From the NCBI GenBank assembly GCA_034436555.1, contig DAOTUU010000033.1:282113-346112 (forward strand): 64,000 nt of DNA. The letters are read 5' to 3'. Below are positions 1-8,348 of this stretch, piece by piece (positions within the stretch are counted from its first letter, which is position 1; each line of letters starts with the position of its first letter). A program made the position numbers and the translations under genes. Below the pieces are notes generated by a model, which was given only the letters and a program-made list of their open reading frames with translations, was not told the DNA's origin and did not search any database. The DNA comes from JAFMJV01 sp034436555. Lineage in GTDB: Bacteria > Chloroflexota > Limnocylindria > Limnocylindrales > CSP1-4.

Positions 1-16
1 CGGGCGGCGGCGTCGG

Positions 17-1321
17 TCACGCGTCGCCGGTCCCGTGCTTGTGCTGCGCCTCGCCGCGCTGGAGGTCGCGGACAAGGTCGTCCAGGTCCACCCGGCGCTG
101 GGTCCCTGCCTGGAGGTCCTTCACCTGGACCTGGCCCGCGGCGAGCTCATCTCCGCAGATGACCGCGAAGTGGGCGCCCTCCCGCGAGGCTCCCTCGAGC
201 TGCTTGCCCAGCTTGCGCGGCGCCAGGTCCGCCCGCGCGGCGAGACCCCCGGCGCGCAGGAGCGTGGCGACCCGCAGGCGCGGCACGGTGTCCGCCGGAT
301 CGGCGCCCACCACCACGATGGCGGCGCGGGGTGGTGCGATCGGCTCCGCGCCCTGCTCCGCGAGCGCCAGCACCACCCGGTCAAGGCCCAGCCCGAAGCC
401 GATGCCCGGCGTGGGCCGGCCGCCCAGCAGCTCCACCAGGCCGTCGTAGCGACCGCCGCCGCCGAGCGCCTGCTGCTGGCCCTCTGCCCCGGCGCGGTAG
501 AACTCGAACGCGGTGCGGGTGTAGTAGTCGAGGCCGCGCACCAGGCGGGGCGCGGGTCGGGGGCTGACGCCCAGCGCCGCGAGGTGCGCCCGGACGCCGT
601 CATGGTGCGCCCGACAGGCGTCGCACAGGTGGTCCGTGATGGTGGGCGCGTCCGCGATGAGCGACTGCATCCGCTCGTCCTTGGAGTCCAGGAGCCGCAG
701 CGGCGCCGTCTCCAGGCGCTGCCGCTCAAGCTCCGGCAGGTCATCCGCGAACCGTCGGAAGTGCGCCTGGAGCAGGGCCACGTACGCCGGGCGGCAGGCG
801 CCATCGCCGATGGAGTTGAGCAGCACCTCGACACCCGACACGCCCGCCACGGCGTAGAACCGCAGCCCCAGCTCGACGATCTCGGCGTCGATGCCCGGGC
901 CCGGGTCGCCGATCGCCTCCACGTCGAACTGCCAGAACTGGCGATACCGTCCCGCCTGGGGCCGGTCGTAGCGGAACATCGGCCCGGTCAGGGTCAGCTT
1001 CACGGGCTGGGGCAGCGTCTGCATGCCGTGCTGGATGTATGCCCGCACGAGTCCCGCGGTCGGCTCCGGACGGAGCGCCCAGCGCTCGCGCTCCTGGTCG
1101 CCGCGGCCGGCCTGGACCCGGAACAGCTCCTTCTCCACCACGTCCGTCACGGCGCCCACGCCCCGCTCGAACACCTCGCTCTGCTCGAACAGGGGCGTCT
1201 CGATGGGCTGGTACCCGTAGCGCGTCGCGAGGTCGCGGGCGATCGTCTCGAGACGCAGGAAGGCGGCCCGTTCGGGCGGCAGCAGGTCGCGGGTGCCCCG
1301 CGGGGCTTGGTACCTCGGCAC
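17..1321 (-). CDS. hisS: Histidyl-tRNA synthetase
   Basis: Cytoplasmic class II aminoacyl-tRNA synthetase that charges tRNA-His with histidine using ATP. The 434 residues are the usual family length. Class II motif 2 lies at about residues 115-132 (MFRYDRPQAGRYRQFWQF). The histidine-specific segment GLDYYTRTAFEF is near 263-274, and motif 3 GIGFGLGLDRVVLAL is near 306-320. The anticodon-binding domain fills the C-terminus. The start is GTG at 1321: a TATCCT -10 element ends six bases upstream and there is no Shine-Dalgarno sequence, so a leaderless mRNA is likely. It is divergent from the membrane protein at 1359 across only 37 bases. Its 3' end lies near the left window edge, so any downstream partner is out of view. 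Confidence 0.97.
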   Translation of the reverse strand: MPRYQAPRGTRDLLPPERAAFLRLETIARDLATRYGYQPIETPLFEQSEVFERGVGAVTDVVEKELFRVQAGRGDQERERWALRPEPTAGLVRAYIQHGMQTLPQPVKLTLTGPMFRYDRPQAGRYRQFWQFDVEAIGDPGPGIDAEIVELGLRFYAVAGVSGVEVLLNSIGDGACRPAYVALLQAHFRRFADDLPELERQRLETAPLRLLDSKDERMQSLIADAPTITDHLCDACRAHHDGVRAHLAALGVSPRPAPRLVRGLDYYTRTAFEFYRAGAEGQQQALGGGGRYDGLVELLGGRPTPGIGFGLGLDRVVLALAEQGAEPIAPPRAAIVVVGADPADTVPRLRVATLLRAGGLAARADLAPRKLGKQLEGASREGAHFAVICGDELAAGQVQVKDLQAGTQRRVDLDDLVRDLQRGEAQHKHGTGDA

Positions 1322-1327
1322 GGCCGA

Positions 1328-1333
1328 AGGATA
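1328..1333 (-). promoter_or_regulatory. Leaderless -10 element of hisS
   Basis: TATCCT on the minus strand with six bases between it and the GTG start. No -35 hexamer is obvious at the expected distance. Together with the absence of a Shine-Dalgarno sequence, this predicts transcription starting at or beside the start codon. Confidence 0.55.
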
Positions 1334-1344
1334 GCGGCGTGGCC

Positions 1345-1350
1345 TACGAT
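1345..1350 (+). promoter_or_regulatory. Leaderless -10 element of the membrane protein gene at 1359
   Basis: TACGAT followed by eight bases and the ATG at 1359; no Shine-Dalgarno sequence. It sits only 12 bases from the opposing hisS -10, so the two promoters are packed into a 37-base divergent region. Confidence 0.45.
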
Positions 1351-1358
1351 GTGCCGCG

Positions 1359-2180
1359 ATGTCCGTGTCCGCGAACGACCGCCCGGCTGCCTCCTCCGGC
1401 GACCGCCTGGGCTATCTCATCGGCGTCTTCGGGTGCGCCTTCTCGATCACCGCGCTGTGGCTGTGCATGCGCGCCGTGTTGGACATCGGCGGCTCCTGCG
1501 GGTCGGGTGGGCCCTACGAGATCGCCGTGCCCTGCCCGCCAGGGGTCGACCTGCTGCTCGTGCTGGCGTTCCCGCTGGGGTTCGCCTCGGTCGGGCTGAT
1601 GGTCTGGAAGGGAGCCCGCCTGGGCGCCGCCTGGGTGGCCCTGGCGGGGCTGGCGTGGCCCGCGGTGTTCCTGTCGCTGGGCTGGAACTTCATCGAGTAC
1701 GGGCTCTGGCCGCCGGTCACCGGGGACCCCGGGCTGGGATTCCTCATCCCCGGGGTGGTCTTCCTGGTGATGGGCGGTGTGCCGCTCTGGTTCTGGTGGA
1801 TCGGCCGCGGCGATGCCCCGGCCGTGCCGGGATCGCGAGGGACGCGTGCCCGGTCGGATCTGCGCCAGCTGCGCGACCTGCGGGATGCGATGGCGCACGC
1901 GGCGGTCGACGCGCGCCGCAGGGGTGGCCCGACGGCCGACCGGCTGACCGTGCGCCAGGCGATGTCCCTGCCGGGGTCGTCGGACTCGGCCCCGCCGCCA
2001 TCCCCGGCGGTCGCGGTCGCGCCGGCCCCCGACGCCGGCGGCGAGGGGGACCGCAGCGAGGCGTTCGTGGCCCAGCTGGAACGCCTCGCGGTGCTCCACC
2101 GCGCGGGCGACCTGTCGCTGCTCGAGTTCCAGGCCGCCAAGGCCGCGCTCCTCGCGAACGCGGGCGGGGACCCGCGATGA
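1359..2180 (+). CDS. Four-helix membrane protein with SHOCT-like C-terminal tail
   Basis: Function unknown. The 273 residues contain about four hydrophobic segments between residues 15 and 150, including a loop holding CGSGGPYEIAVPCPP. A soluble Pro/Ala-rich linker follows. The C-terminus (about residues 235-270, LERLAVLHRAGDLSLLEFQA) resembles the SHOCT motif, a short helical module often found at protein termini and thought to mediate oligomerisation. The start ATG has a TACGAT -10 eight bases upstream and no ribosome-binding site. The stop overlaps the next small gene in an ATGA junction, so the two are probably translated together. The membrane location is inferred from hydrophobicity, and the SHOCT assignment from resemblance only. 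Confidence 0.75.
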   Translation: MSVSANDRPAASSGDRLGYLIGVFGCAFSITALWLCMRAVLDIGGSCGSGGPYEIAVPCPPGVDLLLVLAFPLGFASVGLMVWKGARLGAAWVALAGLAWPAVFLSLGWNFIEYGLWPPVTGDPGLGFLIPGVVFLVMGGVPLWFWWIGRGDAPAVPGSRGTRARSDLRQLRDLRDAMAHAAVDARRRGGPTADRLTVRQAMSLPGSSDSAPPPSPAVAVAPAPDAGGEGDRSEAFVAQLERLAVLHRAGDLSLLEFQAAKAALLANAGGDPR

Positions 2181-2287
2181 GCGGTTCGCCCGTGGGCCGC
2201 GGATTCCGCATCGCGGTGCTGTCCGTGATCGTGCTCGGGATCCTTGCGGCGATGTGGCTCGTGGAGCACCTGCTCGCGCCCGCCTGA
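2177..2287 (+). CDS. 36-residue single-pass membrane peptide
   Basis: A very small gene whose ATG overlaps the stop of the preceding gene as ATGA. It encodes one hydrophobic helix (about residues 11-33, IAVLSVIVLGILAAMWLVEH) with positively charged residues before it, so an N-in orientation is likely. There is no family match from memory. Translational coupling to the four-helix SHOCT-like protein suggests it is an accessory subunit of that protein. The overlap geometry, which recurs across this window, is the main reason to call it real. Confidence 0.55.
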   Translation: MSGSPVGRGFRIAVLSVIVLGILAAMWLVEHLLAPA

Positions 2288-2366
2288 CGGTCCCGCGGTC
2301 GACTCCGGCGGAGCGCCCGGCGCGCCGCACCCTCGGTGGCCGCCGGCCACCCGGCGACGCGTCGGA

Positions 2367-3317
2367 TCAGCCGTCGACGTCGGCGATCCTGATGAACCGG
2401 CCGGCCTCGGGCGCCCACAGCACCGACGTGATGCGGGTGTCCGCAGGGACGTTGTAGCCCACGTATCCGGAGCTGCGGTCGTCCGGCGCGAGCACCTGGG
2501 CCTGGAGGTCCGGCACGATGTCCTCGGCGGGACGCGGCACACGGCTGGGCCGGATGAAGCGCCCGTTCTCGTCCTGGAGGACGATCTGCCAGGGATCGAA
2601 GCCCAGCTGCTGGTCGATGGCCGCCTGGAACACCACGGTCGCGAGGACATAGCGCGTTCCCTCGGCCGGGGGCTGCGCCGGATCGAACTCGGTGTAGGGA
2701 TCGCGGATCGCCCGCACCGTGACCGTCCCGTGCGAGACGCCCGCGGCGTCGGCGACCTCCACCTCCGTGCCCACTGGCCTGGGCTCGGCCTGGGTGAACG
2801 TGCTGAGCGTGATCATCCGCTCGCTCTCCGGCAGGTACAGCACCGCATCGCTCACGGCGCCCGTGGGCACCTTGAAGCCGATGGCACCCGACAGCCGGTC
2901 ACCGGGCCCCATGGTCTGGCTCTGGAAGTCGGGCAGCGTCACCGGCTGGACACGCGGCAGGCTGGAGGACCATCGAAGGTAGCCCTCCGCGTCCTGGAGC
3001 ACGATGGCGTAGGGGTCCGCCCAGAACGGCTGGTCGGCCGCGGCCTCGAACACCACGTCCAGCAGCACGTAGCGCTCACCCTCGGCGGGTGGGTAGGTCG
3101 GGTCGAACTCCGTGTACGGATCGGCGACCGACCGGATGGTGACGGTGCCGTGGGTGACGCCATCGGCGTCGACGTACGGCGTGCCGCCCTCGGGCGATGT
3201 GACGGGCGGCGGCGAGTCGGCCGGTGATGGCGACGCATCCTGCGCCATGACCGGCAGGCCGCCCGCCAGCATGACGGTCGCCATGACGATGGAGCTGAAC
3301 GACGATCGGTCGCGCAT
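2367..3317 (-). CDS. Secreted protein with two tandem beta-rich repeats
   Basis: An exported protein of unknown role, 316 residues from the ATG at 3317. That start has GGGGAG eight bases upstream; longer upstream frames would swallow this ribosome-binding site. Residues 1-25 form a signal peptide ending VMAQ, followed by a Ser/Pro-rich stretch. Two homologous repeats of about 120 residues follow. Each begins HGTVT and contains DPYTEFDP, PPAEG, YVL and IVLQD. The pattern recalls DUF4352-type immunoglobulin-like extracellular domains, but that assignment is inference. No lipobox is visible, so it is secreted or cell-wall associated. It lies just downstream of rel in the same direction but about 150 bases away, so it is probably a separate unit. 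Confidence 0.8.
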   Translation of the reverse strand: MRDRSSFSSIVMATVMLAGGLPVMAQDASPSPADSPPPVTSPEGGTPYVDADGVTHGTVTIRSVADPYTEFDPTYPPAEGERYVLLDVVFEAAADQPFWADPYAIVLQDAEGYLRWSSSLPRVQPVTLPDFQSQTMGPGDRLSGAIGFKVPTGAVSDAVLYLPESERMITLSTFTQAEPRPVGTEVEVADAAGVSHGTVTVRAIRDPYTEFDPAQPPAEGTRYVLATVVFQAAIDQQLGFDPWQIVLQDENGRFIRPSRVPRPAEDIVPDLQAQVLAPDDRSSGYVGYNVPADTRITSVLWAPEAGRFIRIADVDG

Positions 3318-3467
3318 CGGTGCGTCTCCCCTCATGTCCGTGCGATGGCCGCCCCAACGACCCGCGGCCAGCCTACACCAGGCGGAGGCTGCATCGCGAG
3401 AGCGTTCCGGCCCTGCCGCCGATGGGCCGATCGGCATCGCCCGGGGAGCGCGCCCGCCGGCCCGCGG

Positions 3468-5786
3468 TCAGGCCTGGTCGCGCTGGACCGAGATGATGTC
3501 GCGCAGCTGCTCCAGGCGTGACATGACCTTGGCGAGCTGGGCCACGGAGGTCACCTGGAGGGTGGCCTGGATCGTGGCGCGGTGGCCGTCCTGGACCATG
3601 ACGTGCGCCGACACGATGCTGATCTTGTGCTCCGCGACGATGCTCGTGACATCCGCGAGGAGCCCGGTGCGGTCATAGCCGTCGAGGCGGACGGCGATGG
3701 GGTACGTCTGCTGGAGCGCCGCCTCCCACTCCACGTCGATGAGTCGCTCGATGTCCCGCTCGTTGACGATCGTGGCGCAGGTCGCGAGGTGCACGGTGAC
3801 GCCGCGGCCGCGCGAGATGAAGCCCGTGATGGGATCGCCGGGAATCGGGTGGCAGCACTTCGCGAAGCGCACGAGCAGGTCGCCCACGCCCTTGACCCGG
3901 ACACCGCCGGTGCGCGGCGGCGGTGGCGGCGCGACCTGGGGCAGCACCGCCTGGTTGGCATCATCGGCGACGCCCAGGCGCATGACCACGGTCTGTGCGG
4001 AGATCGCGCCGTAGCCGATGGCGGCGAAGAAGTCGTCCAGGCTCCCGAATCGGTCGCGATCCACCTGCTCCTGGAGCAGGTCCTGGGGGATCCGGTCGAT
4101 GGACGTGCGGGCCAGGCGGTGCAGCTCCCGGTCCAGCGCGGCCTTGCCGTGGGCGATGTTCTCATCCCGCTGCTGGCGCTTGAACCATTGCCGGATCTTC
4201 TCCTTGGCATGGCTCGTGGTGACCACGCCGAGCCAGTCGCGCGACGGGCCGTGGGCGGCGCGCGTGGTCACGATCTCCACGATGTCGCCGTTCTTGAGCC
4301 GGTAGTCCAGAGCCACGAGCCGGTTGTTCACCTTCGCGCCGATGCAGGCATGGCCCACGTCGGTATGGATGCGGTATGCGAAGTCCAGGGGGGTGGCGCC
4401 GGCTGGCAGATCCTTGACGTCTCCCCGGGGCGTGAACACGAACACCTGGTCGCGGAAGATGTCGACCTTGACGCCCTCGACGAACTCCGTCGCGTCCGAC
4501 ACCTCGCGCTGCCAGTCCACCAGCTGGCGCAGCCAGGCGAGCTTCGCGTCGTAGGCGCGGTCGGAGCGCGACCCCTCCTTGTAGCGCCAGTGCGCCGCGA
4601 CGCCCATCTCCGACACGCGGTGCATGTCGTACGTCCGGATCTGGACCTCCAGCGGCTTTCCGTCGAGCGCGACCACGGCCGTGTGGAGCGACTGATAGCC
4701 GTTCGTCTTGGGCACCGCGATGTAGTCGTCGAACTGGCCCGGGATCGGGCGCCACAGGGTGTGGACGACGCCCAGGGCACCGTAGCAGTCCCGGGTGTCC
4801 TCCACGAGCACCCGCAGCGCGTGCAGGTCGTAGATCTCCTCGAGGCGCGCCTGCTTGCGCTGCATCTTCCGGTGGATGCTGTAGATGTGCTTGGGCCGGC
4901 CCGAGATGTCCGCGTGGACGCCGGCATCCACGAGCGCCGCGTCCAGCACCACCATGGCGCGCTTGACGTACGCCTCGCGGAACCGGCGGTGGCTCTCGAG
5001 CTGCCGGGCCAGCTGGCGGTAGGCCTCGGGATCGAGGATCTTGAACGCGAGGTCCTCCAGCTCCCACTTGATCTGCCAGATGCCCAGGCGCTCCGCGAGG
5101 GGCGCGTAGATCTCCATCGTCTGGCGCGCGATGCGCTGCTGCTTCTCGATGGGCAATGCCGCGAGGGTGCGCATGTTGTGGAGCCGGTCGGCAAGCTTGA
5201 TGAGGACGACGCGGATGTCCTCCGCCATCGCCAGGAACATCTTGCGGATGTTCTCCGCCTGCTGCTCCTCGTGCGTTCGGGCGCTGAACTTGGACAGCTT
5301 GGTGACGCCGTCCACCAGGCGGGCGACCTCGGCGCCGAACCGCTCCTCCACGTCCGCGAGCGAGGCGTCCGTGTCCTCCGGCACGTCGTGGAGCAGCGCC
5401 GCCTGGACGGTCACCACGTCCAGACCCAGCTCCGCGAGCGTCTGCGCCACCGCCAGCGGATGCACGATGTACTGCTCCCCGCTGGCCCGGCGCTGCGGCG
5501 CATGGGCCTCGAGCGCGAACCGGTACGCGGCCTCCACCTCGGCCGGATCCGCCGCGGGATAGCGCTCGTGGATCTCCGACTCGAGCCGCTTCTCCGCGGC
5601 ATCGAGCTGCGCCTGCGAGGTGAGCGCCGGGGGTGAACCCTGCCCGTCCGGTCGTGCCGCAGCGAGAGGGGTCTGCATCCCGGCGGGCGTCCCGGCGATG
5701 GCCGCGGCGGGGGCCGCGGCGGCGCGCTCCGACTCGCCGCCGCGAGTGTCGAGGAGGTCGGCCGCAGTCGGGTCGCTGATGGACAT
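3468..5786 (-). CDS. rel: Bifunctional (p)ppGpp synthetase/hydrolase, Rel family
   Basis: Central stringent-response enzyme: it makes (p)ppGpp from ATP and GTP or GDP on amino-acid starvation and hydrolyses it otherwise. From the ATG at 5786 it is 772 residues, the typical long-RSH length. An Ala-rich leader precedes the HD hydrolase domain, whose metal-binding HDxxED motif is intact as LLHDVPEDTDAS. The synthetase domain (YDLHALRVLVEDTRDCYGAL, then TNGYQSLHTAV), the TGS domain (VFTPRGDVKDLPAGATPLDF), a zinc-finger/helical region with FAKCCHPIPGD and a C-terminal ACT domain follow. Both catalytic halves look intact, so it is Rel-type rather than RelA-only. A TACACT -10 nine bases upstream and no ribosome-binding site suggest a leaderless transcript. 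It is divergent from the serine hydrolase over 38 bases. Confidence 0.96.
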   Translation of the reverse strand: MSISDPTAADLLDTRGGESERAAAAPAAAIAGTPAGMQTPLAAARPDGQGSPPALTSQAQLDAAEKRLESEIHERYPAADPAEVEAAYRFALEAHAPQRRASGEQYIVHPLAVAQTLAELGLDVVTVQAALLHDVPEDTDASLADVEERFGAEVARLVDGVTKLSKFSARTHEEQQAENIRKMFLAMAEDIRVVLIKLADRLHNMRTLAALPIEKQQRIARQTMEIYAPLAERLGIWQIKWELEDLAFKILDPEAYRQLARQLESHRRFREAYVKRAMVVLDAALVDAGVHADISGRPKHIYSIHRKMQRKQARLEEIYDLHALRVLVEDTRDCYGALGVVHTLWRPIPGQFDDYIAVPKTNGYQSLHTAVVALDGKPLEVQIRTYDMHRVSEMGVAAHWRYKEGSRSDRAYDAKLAWLRQLVDWQREVSDATEFVEGVKVDIFRDQVFVFTPRGDVKDLPAGATPLDFAYRIHTDVGHACIGAKVNNRLVALDYRLKNGDIVEIVTTRAAHGPSRDWLGVVTTSHAKEKIRQWFKRQQRDENIAHGKAALDRELHRLARTSIDRIPQDLLQEQVDRDRFGSLDDFFAAIGYGAISAQTVVMRLGVADDANQAVLPQVAPPPPPRTGGVRVKGVGDLLVRFAKCCHPIPGDPITGFISRGRGVTVHLATCATIVNERDIERLIDVEWEAALQQTYPIAVRLDGYDRTGLLADVTSIVAEHKISIVSAHVMVQDGHRATIQATLQVTSVAQLAKVMSRLEQLRDIISVQRDQA

Positions 5787-5795
5787 GGGCCGTCC

Positions 5796-5801
5796 AGTGT
5801 A
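5796..5801 (-). promoter_or_regulatory. -10 element of rel
   Basis: TACACT on the minus strand, nine bases before the ATG at 5786. No Shine-Dalgarno sequence fits in the remaining space. The spacing is at the long end of the leaderless series in this window. Confidence 0.45.
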
Positions 5802-5824
5802 CCGTCTGCCGTTGGAGGCCCCCG

Positions 5825-7159
5825 ATGATGACCCGACCGCAGATGCCCGCGCGCCCCCGCCACGCACCGCTCGTGATGCTGCTGGTCGCCCTGCTGCTGG
5901 GGGGCGTCGGCGGCATGGCGGCTCGGACGCCCGCCGCATCCGCGGGCGGTCGCGTCCACGTCGGCCCGCTCGCGCTGGCCCAGGCGTCCCCGTCGGCGTC
6001 GCCGGGTCCCCTCGCCTCCCCGCTCGCATCGATCGTGCCGGCGCCGTTCGATGCGGCGCTCGCCGAGGCGCTCCAGCGGGTCGTCGACGCGTCGTGGAGG
6101 CGCATCCCGGCACCCGGCATCTCGGTGGCGGTGCGATTGGCCGACGGGCGCATCTGGACCGGCGTGGCCGGCGACCGCCGCCTGTCGCCGCCCGAGCCGG
6201 TCGACCCGGACACCGTGTTCGCCATCGCGAGCATCACCAAGACGTTCGTGACCGCGGTCGTGCTCCAGCTCGTCGATGAGGGGCGGCTCTCCCTGGATGA
6301 CCCGCTGGGCCGCTTCCTGCCCCGCTTCCCGCGCGCCCGGGACATCACCATCCGACAGCTCCTGGGTCACACCAGCGGCGTGGCCGACTACTTCGGGAGC
6401 CCGAGCTATGCGAGCAGGGTGTTCAGCCGTCCGGGCCGCACCTGGACCCGGGCCCAGATCCTGCGCCTCGTGGGCGCGTCCTACTGCGACCCTGGCGACT
6501 GCTTCCGCTACTCCAACACGAACTTCGTGCTGCTCGGCCTGGTGGTCGAACAGGTGACCGGGAAGGACCTGTCGACGGTCATCCGGCGGCGCCTGCTCGA
6601 TCCGCTGGGCCTCGACCGCACCGTGTTCCAGCCCGACGAGCGCACGCCGCGAGACGCCGCGCACGGACACCTGTGGGGCGGCGGTGACACGTTCTACGAC
6701 CAGACGGGCAGCAGCCGGGTGCTGCCGCATCGCTCGGCATCCACGGTGGCCTGGGCGGCGGGCGCCATGGCTTCCACGGCCGGCGACCTGGCGCGCTGGG
6801 CGGCGGCGCTGTACGGCGGCGACGTGCTGTCGGATGCGGCACGAGCGGAGATGCTCACCTTCCGCCGCAGGGATGCGTACGGGCTGGGGACGCGCACCCG
6901 CCAGTTCGGCGGACACCGCGCTATCGGCCATCTGGGAGGCATCCGGGGCTACGAGCTCGCGATGTGGTACTTCCCGGACGCTGGCGCGTCCGTGGTCGTG
7001 CTCACGAACCGCGGCCTGTTCAGCACCGACCGGACCGTGAAGCTGCTCACGAAGGCGCTGTTCCGCCACCTCGACGGGGATTCGACGCTCTCCCCGGCGC
7101 CATCACCGAGCGCCTCCGGCGCCCCGCTCCCCTCCCCGTCGGCCGCGCCCCCGGCCTGA
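5825..7159 (+). CDS. Exported beta-lactamase-fold serine hydrolase
   Basis: Class C beta-lactamase/D-alanyl-D-alanine carboxypeptidase-like family (PF00144), 444 residues. The N-terminus has a hydrophobic signal or anchor (about residues 14-34) and a Ser/Pro/Ala-rich linker, so the enzyme acts outside the membrane. The catalytic S-x-x-K is SITK at 136-139, the Y-x-N motif is YSN at 229-231, and the third box is probably HLG at 369-371. A second Ser/Pro-rich tail closes the protein. ATG at 5825 follows TTGGAGG, a good ribosome-binding site. It is divergent from rel. Members of this family include peptidases and esterases; nothing here shows antibiotic resistance. A role in murein or peptide trimming would fit the neighbouring murein operon, but that is inference. 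Confidence 0.88.
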   Translation: MMTRPQMPARPRHAPLVMLLVALLLGGVGGMAARTPAASAGGRVHVGPLALAQASPSASPGPLASPLASIVPAPFDAALAEALQRVVDASWRRIPAPGISVAVRLADGRIWTGVAGDRRLSPPEPVDPDTVFAIASITKTFVTAVVLQLVDEGRLSLDDPLGRFLPRFPRARDITIRQLLGHTSGVADYFGSPSYASRVFSRPGRTWTRAQILRLVGASYCDPGDCFRYSNTNFVLLGLVVEQVTGKDLSTVIRRRLLDPLGLDRTVFQPDERTPRDAAHGHLWGGGDTFYDQTGSSRVLPHRSASTVAWAAGAMASTAGDLARWAAALYGGDVLSDAARAEMLTFRRRDAYGLGTRTRQFGGHRAIGHLGGIRGYELAMWYFPDAGASVVVLTNRGLFSTDRTVKLLTKALFRHLDGDSTLSPAPSPSASGAPLPSPSAAPPA

Positions 7160-7175
7160 TCCGCGGGCGCCCCGG

Positions 7176-8348
7176 TCAGCCGTCGGCGGCTGTGGGCGCC
7201 CCGGTCGATCGTCGGCGATCGCCCAGGCGCCACGCGGTCCGCACCATCCCGCCCCGCAGGCGAGACGGCGCGACCTCATGGGCCCCCACGAACGACACGG
7301 GTCGGGCACCCCACTGGAGCTTGAAGCGATACAGGTTCCACAGCGGATGGGAGTCGTCCTGGGGCAGGCCCGCGGCCGCGTGCGTGTCCACGCCACCCAG
7401 GTCATAGGTCGTGAAGCCCGCCTCCGCCGCCCAGCGGATGATCGTCCACTGCAGCAGGAAGTTGCCGGGCACCCGCCCCTGCTCGGTGTCTCCCTCGCCC
7501 GCCTGGAACAGGATCGCCCTCGCACCCGCGTGGTGGACGAGCGTGTGGGCGATGTCCCGTCCGTCCAGCCGCGCGAACCACAGCGAGGCCGCTCCCGCCT
7601 CGATGAGGACCCGCGAGGCGGCCGAGTGGTATGCCTCGGGGCGAGGCGTGAACCCGGTCCGGTCCCCGGTCCGGGCAAGCATCCGGTAGGCCGCCTCGAG
7701 CGCCGGAGCCAGCTCCGCGGGGTCGCTGTGGCGGTCCAGGCGCACGATCTCCACGCCCGCCCTGCGAGCCTTCTCCACGTTCCTGCGGGTGTTCTCGTTG
7801 ACGAGCGCCCGCTGGGCCGCCTCATCGCGATGAAGCGGCAGCAGCATGCCCGTGCGGGACACCTGGATCTGCCTGCGGGCGGGCGTGAACCCGGCACCCA
7901 GCAGCGCGATCTCGAGCGGCGTGCCCGACTCCCAGGCCGGGTCGAGGACCAGCAGCGCCGCGCGGCGTGACCGCGCGATGCGCACCAGGCCCGCCAGCGC
8001 TCCGCGCACCGCAGCCGGATCGTCACGCAGCAGCACCGGACCGAACGGCGCGTACAGGAACCGCCCCGGCAGCGCGGTCACGCGTCCGATGCGCGGCCCC
8101 CTCGGCAGGCGGCGAGCCAGCGGACCCGCCACGAGCCGCTCCTGGATCGAGACGACCGCGACGGGTCCGTCCGCGTCCTCGATGCGATAGCGCCCCACGT
8201 CCCAGCCGGCGGCGCCCTTGAACGCCCCCCAGGCGTGCGACTGGAGCGCCTCGCCCCGCGGTGAACGGACCGCGAGCGCATCCCAGGCGTCCGGTGCGGG
8301 CGCCGCCAGCGTCACGACCCGGACGCCGGGCCCGCGGTCGTCGCTCAC
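7176..8348 (-). CDS. FemAB/FemX-type peptidoglycan bridge aminoacyltransferase
   Basis: A 390-residue FemAB-fold protein (double GNAT) that, in characterised relatives, transfers amino acids from aminoacyl-tRNA to the stem peptide of lipid II. Family traits are the N-terminal LQSHAWGAFKGAAGWDVGRY, a central VNENTRRNVEKARRAGVEIV segment followed by a helical insert, and the C-terminal YDLGGVDTHA with LYRFKLQWGARPVSFVG. Its GTG start overlaps the murE stop as GTGA, making it the last gene of the coupled murein run. It converges on the serine hydrolase with 16 bases between stops. It is one of four FemAB domains in three genes here. The amino acid it adds cannot be read from sequence. Confidence 0.88.
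   Translation of the reverse strand: MSDDRGPGVRVVTLAAPAPDAWDALAVRSPRGEALQSHAWGAFKGAAGWDVGRYRIEDADGPVAVVSIQERLVAGPLARRLPRGPRIGRVTALPGRFLYAPFGPVLLRDDPAAVRGALAGLVRIARSRRAALLVLDPAWESGTPLEIALLGAGFTPARRQIQVSRTGMLLPLHRDEAAQRALVNENTRRNVEKARRAGVEIVRLDRHSDPAELAPALEAAYRMLARTGDRTGFTPRPEAYHSAASRVLIEAGAASLWFARLDGRDIAHTLVHHAGARAILFQAGEGDTEQGRVPGNFLLQWTIIRWAAEAGFTTYDLGGVDTHAAAGLPQDDSHPLWNLYRFKLQWGARPVSFVGAHEVAPSRLRGGMVRTAWRLGDRRRSTGAPTAADG

Noticed and set aside
35..2287. A 750-codon open frame opposite hisS and running into the next genes
   Set aside because: It is the GC-driven shadow of hisS and of the 1359 gene: no domain, arginine/proline/histidine-rich, no ribosome-binding site. Only its last 36 codons (2177-2287) are a real gene.
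5825..7159. Beta-lactamase resistance gene
   Set aside because: It belongs to the broad serine-hydrolase family with SxxK and YxN; this includes many peptidases and esterases, and no resistance-specific feature or mobile context is present.
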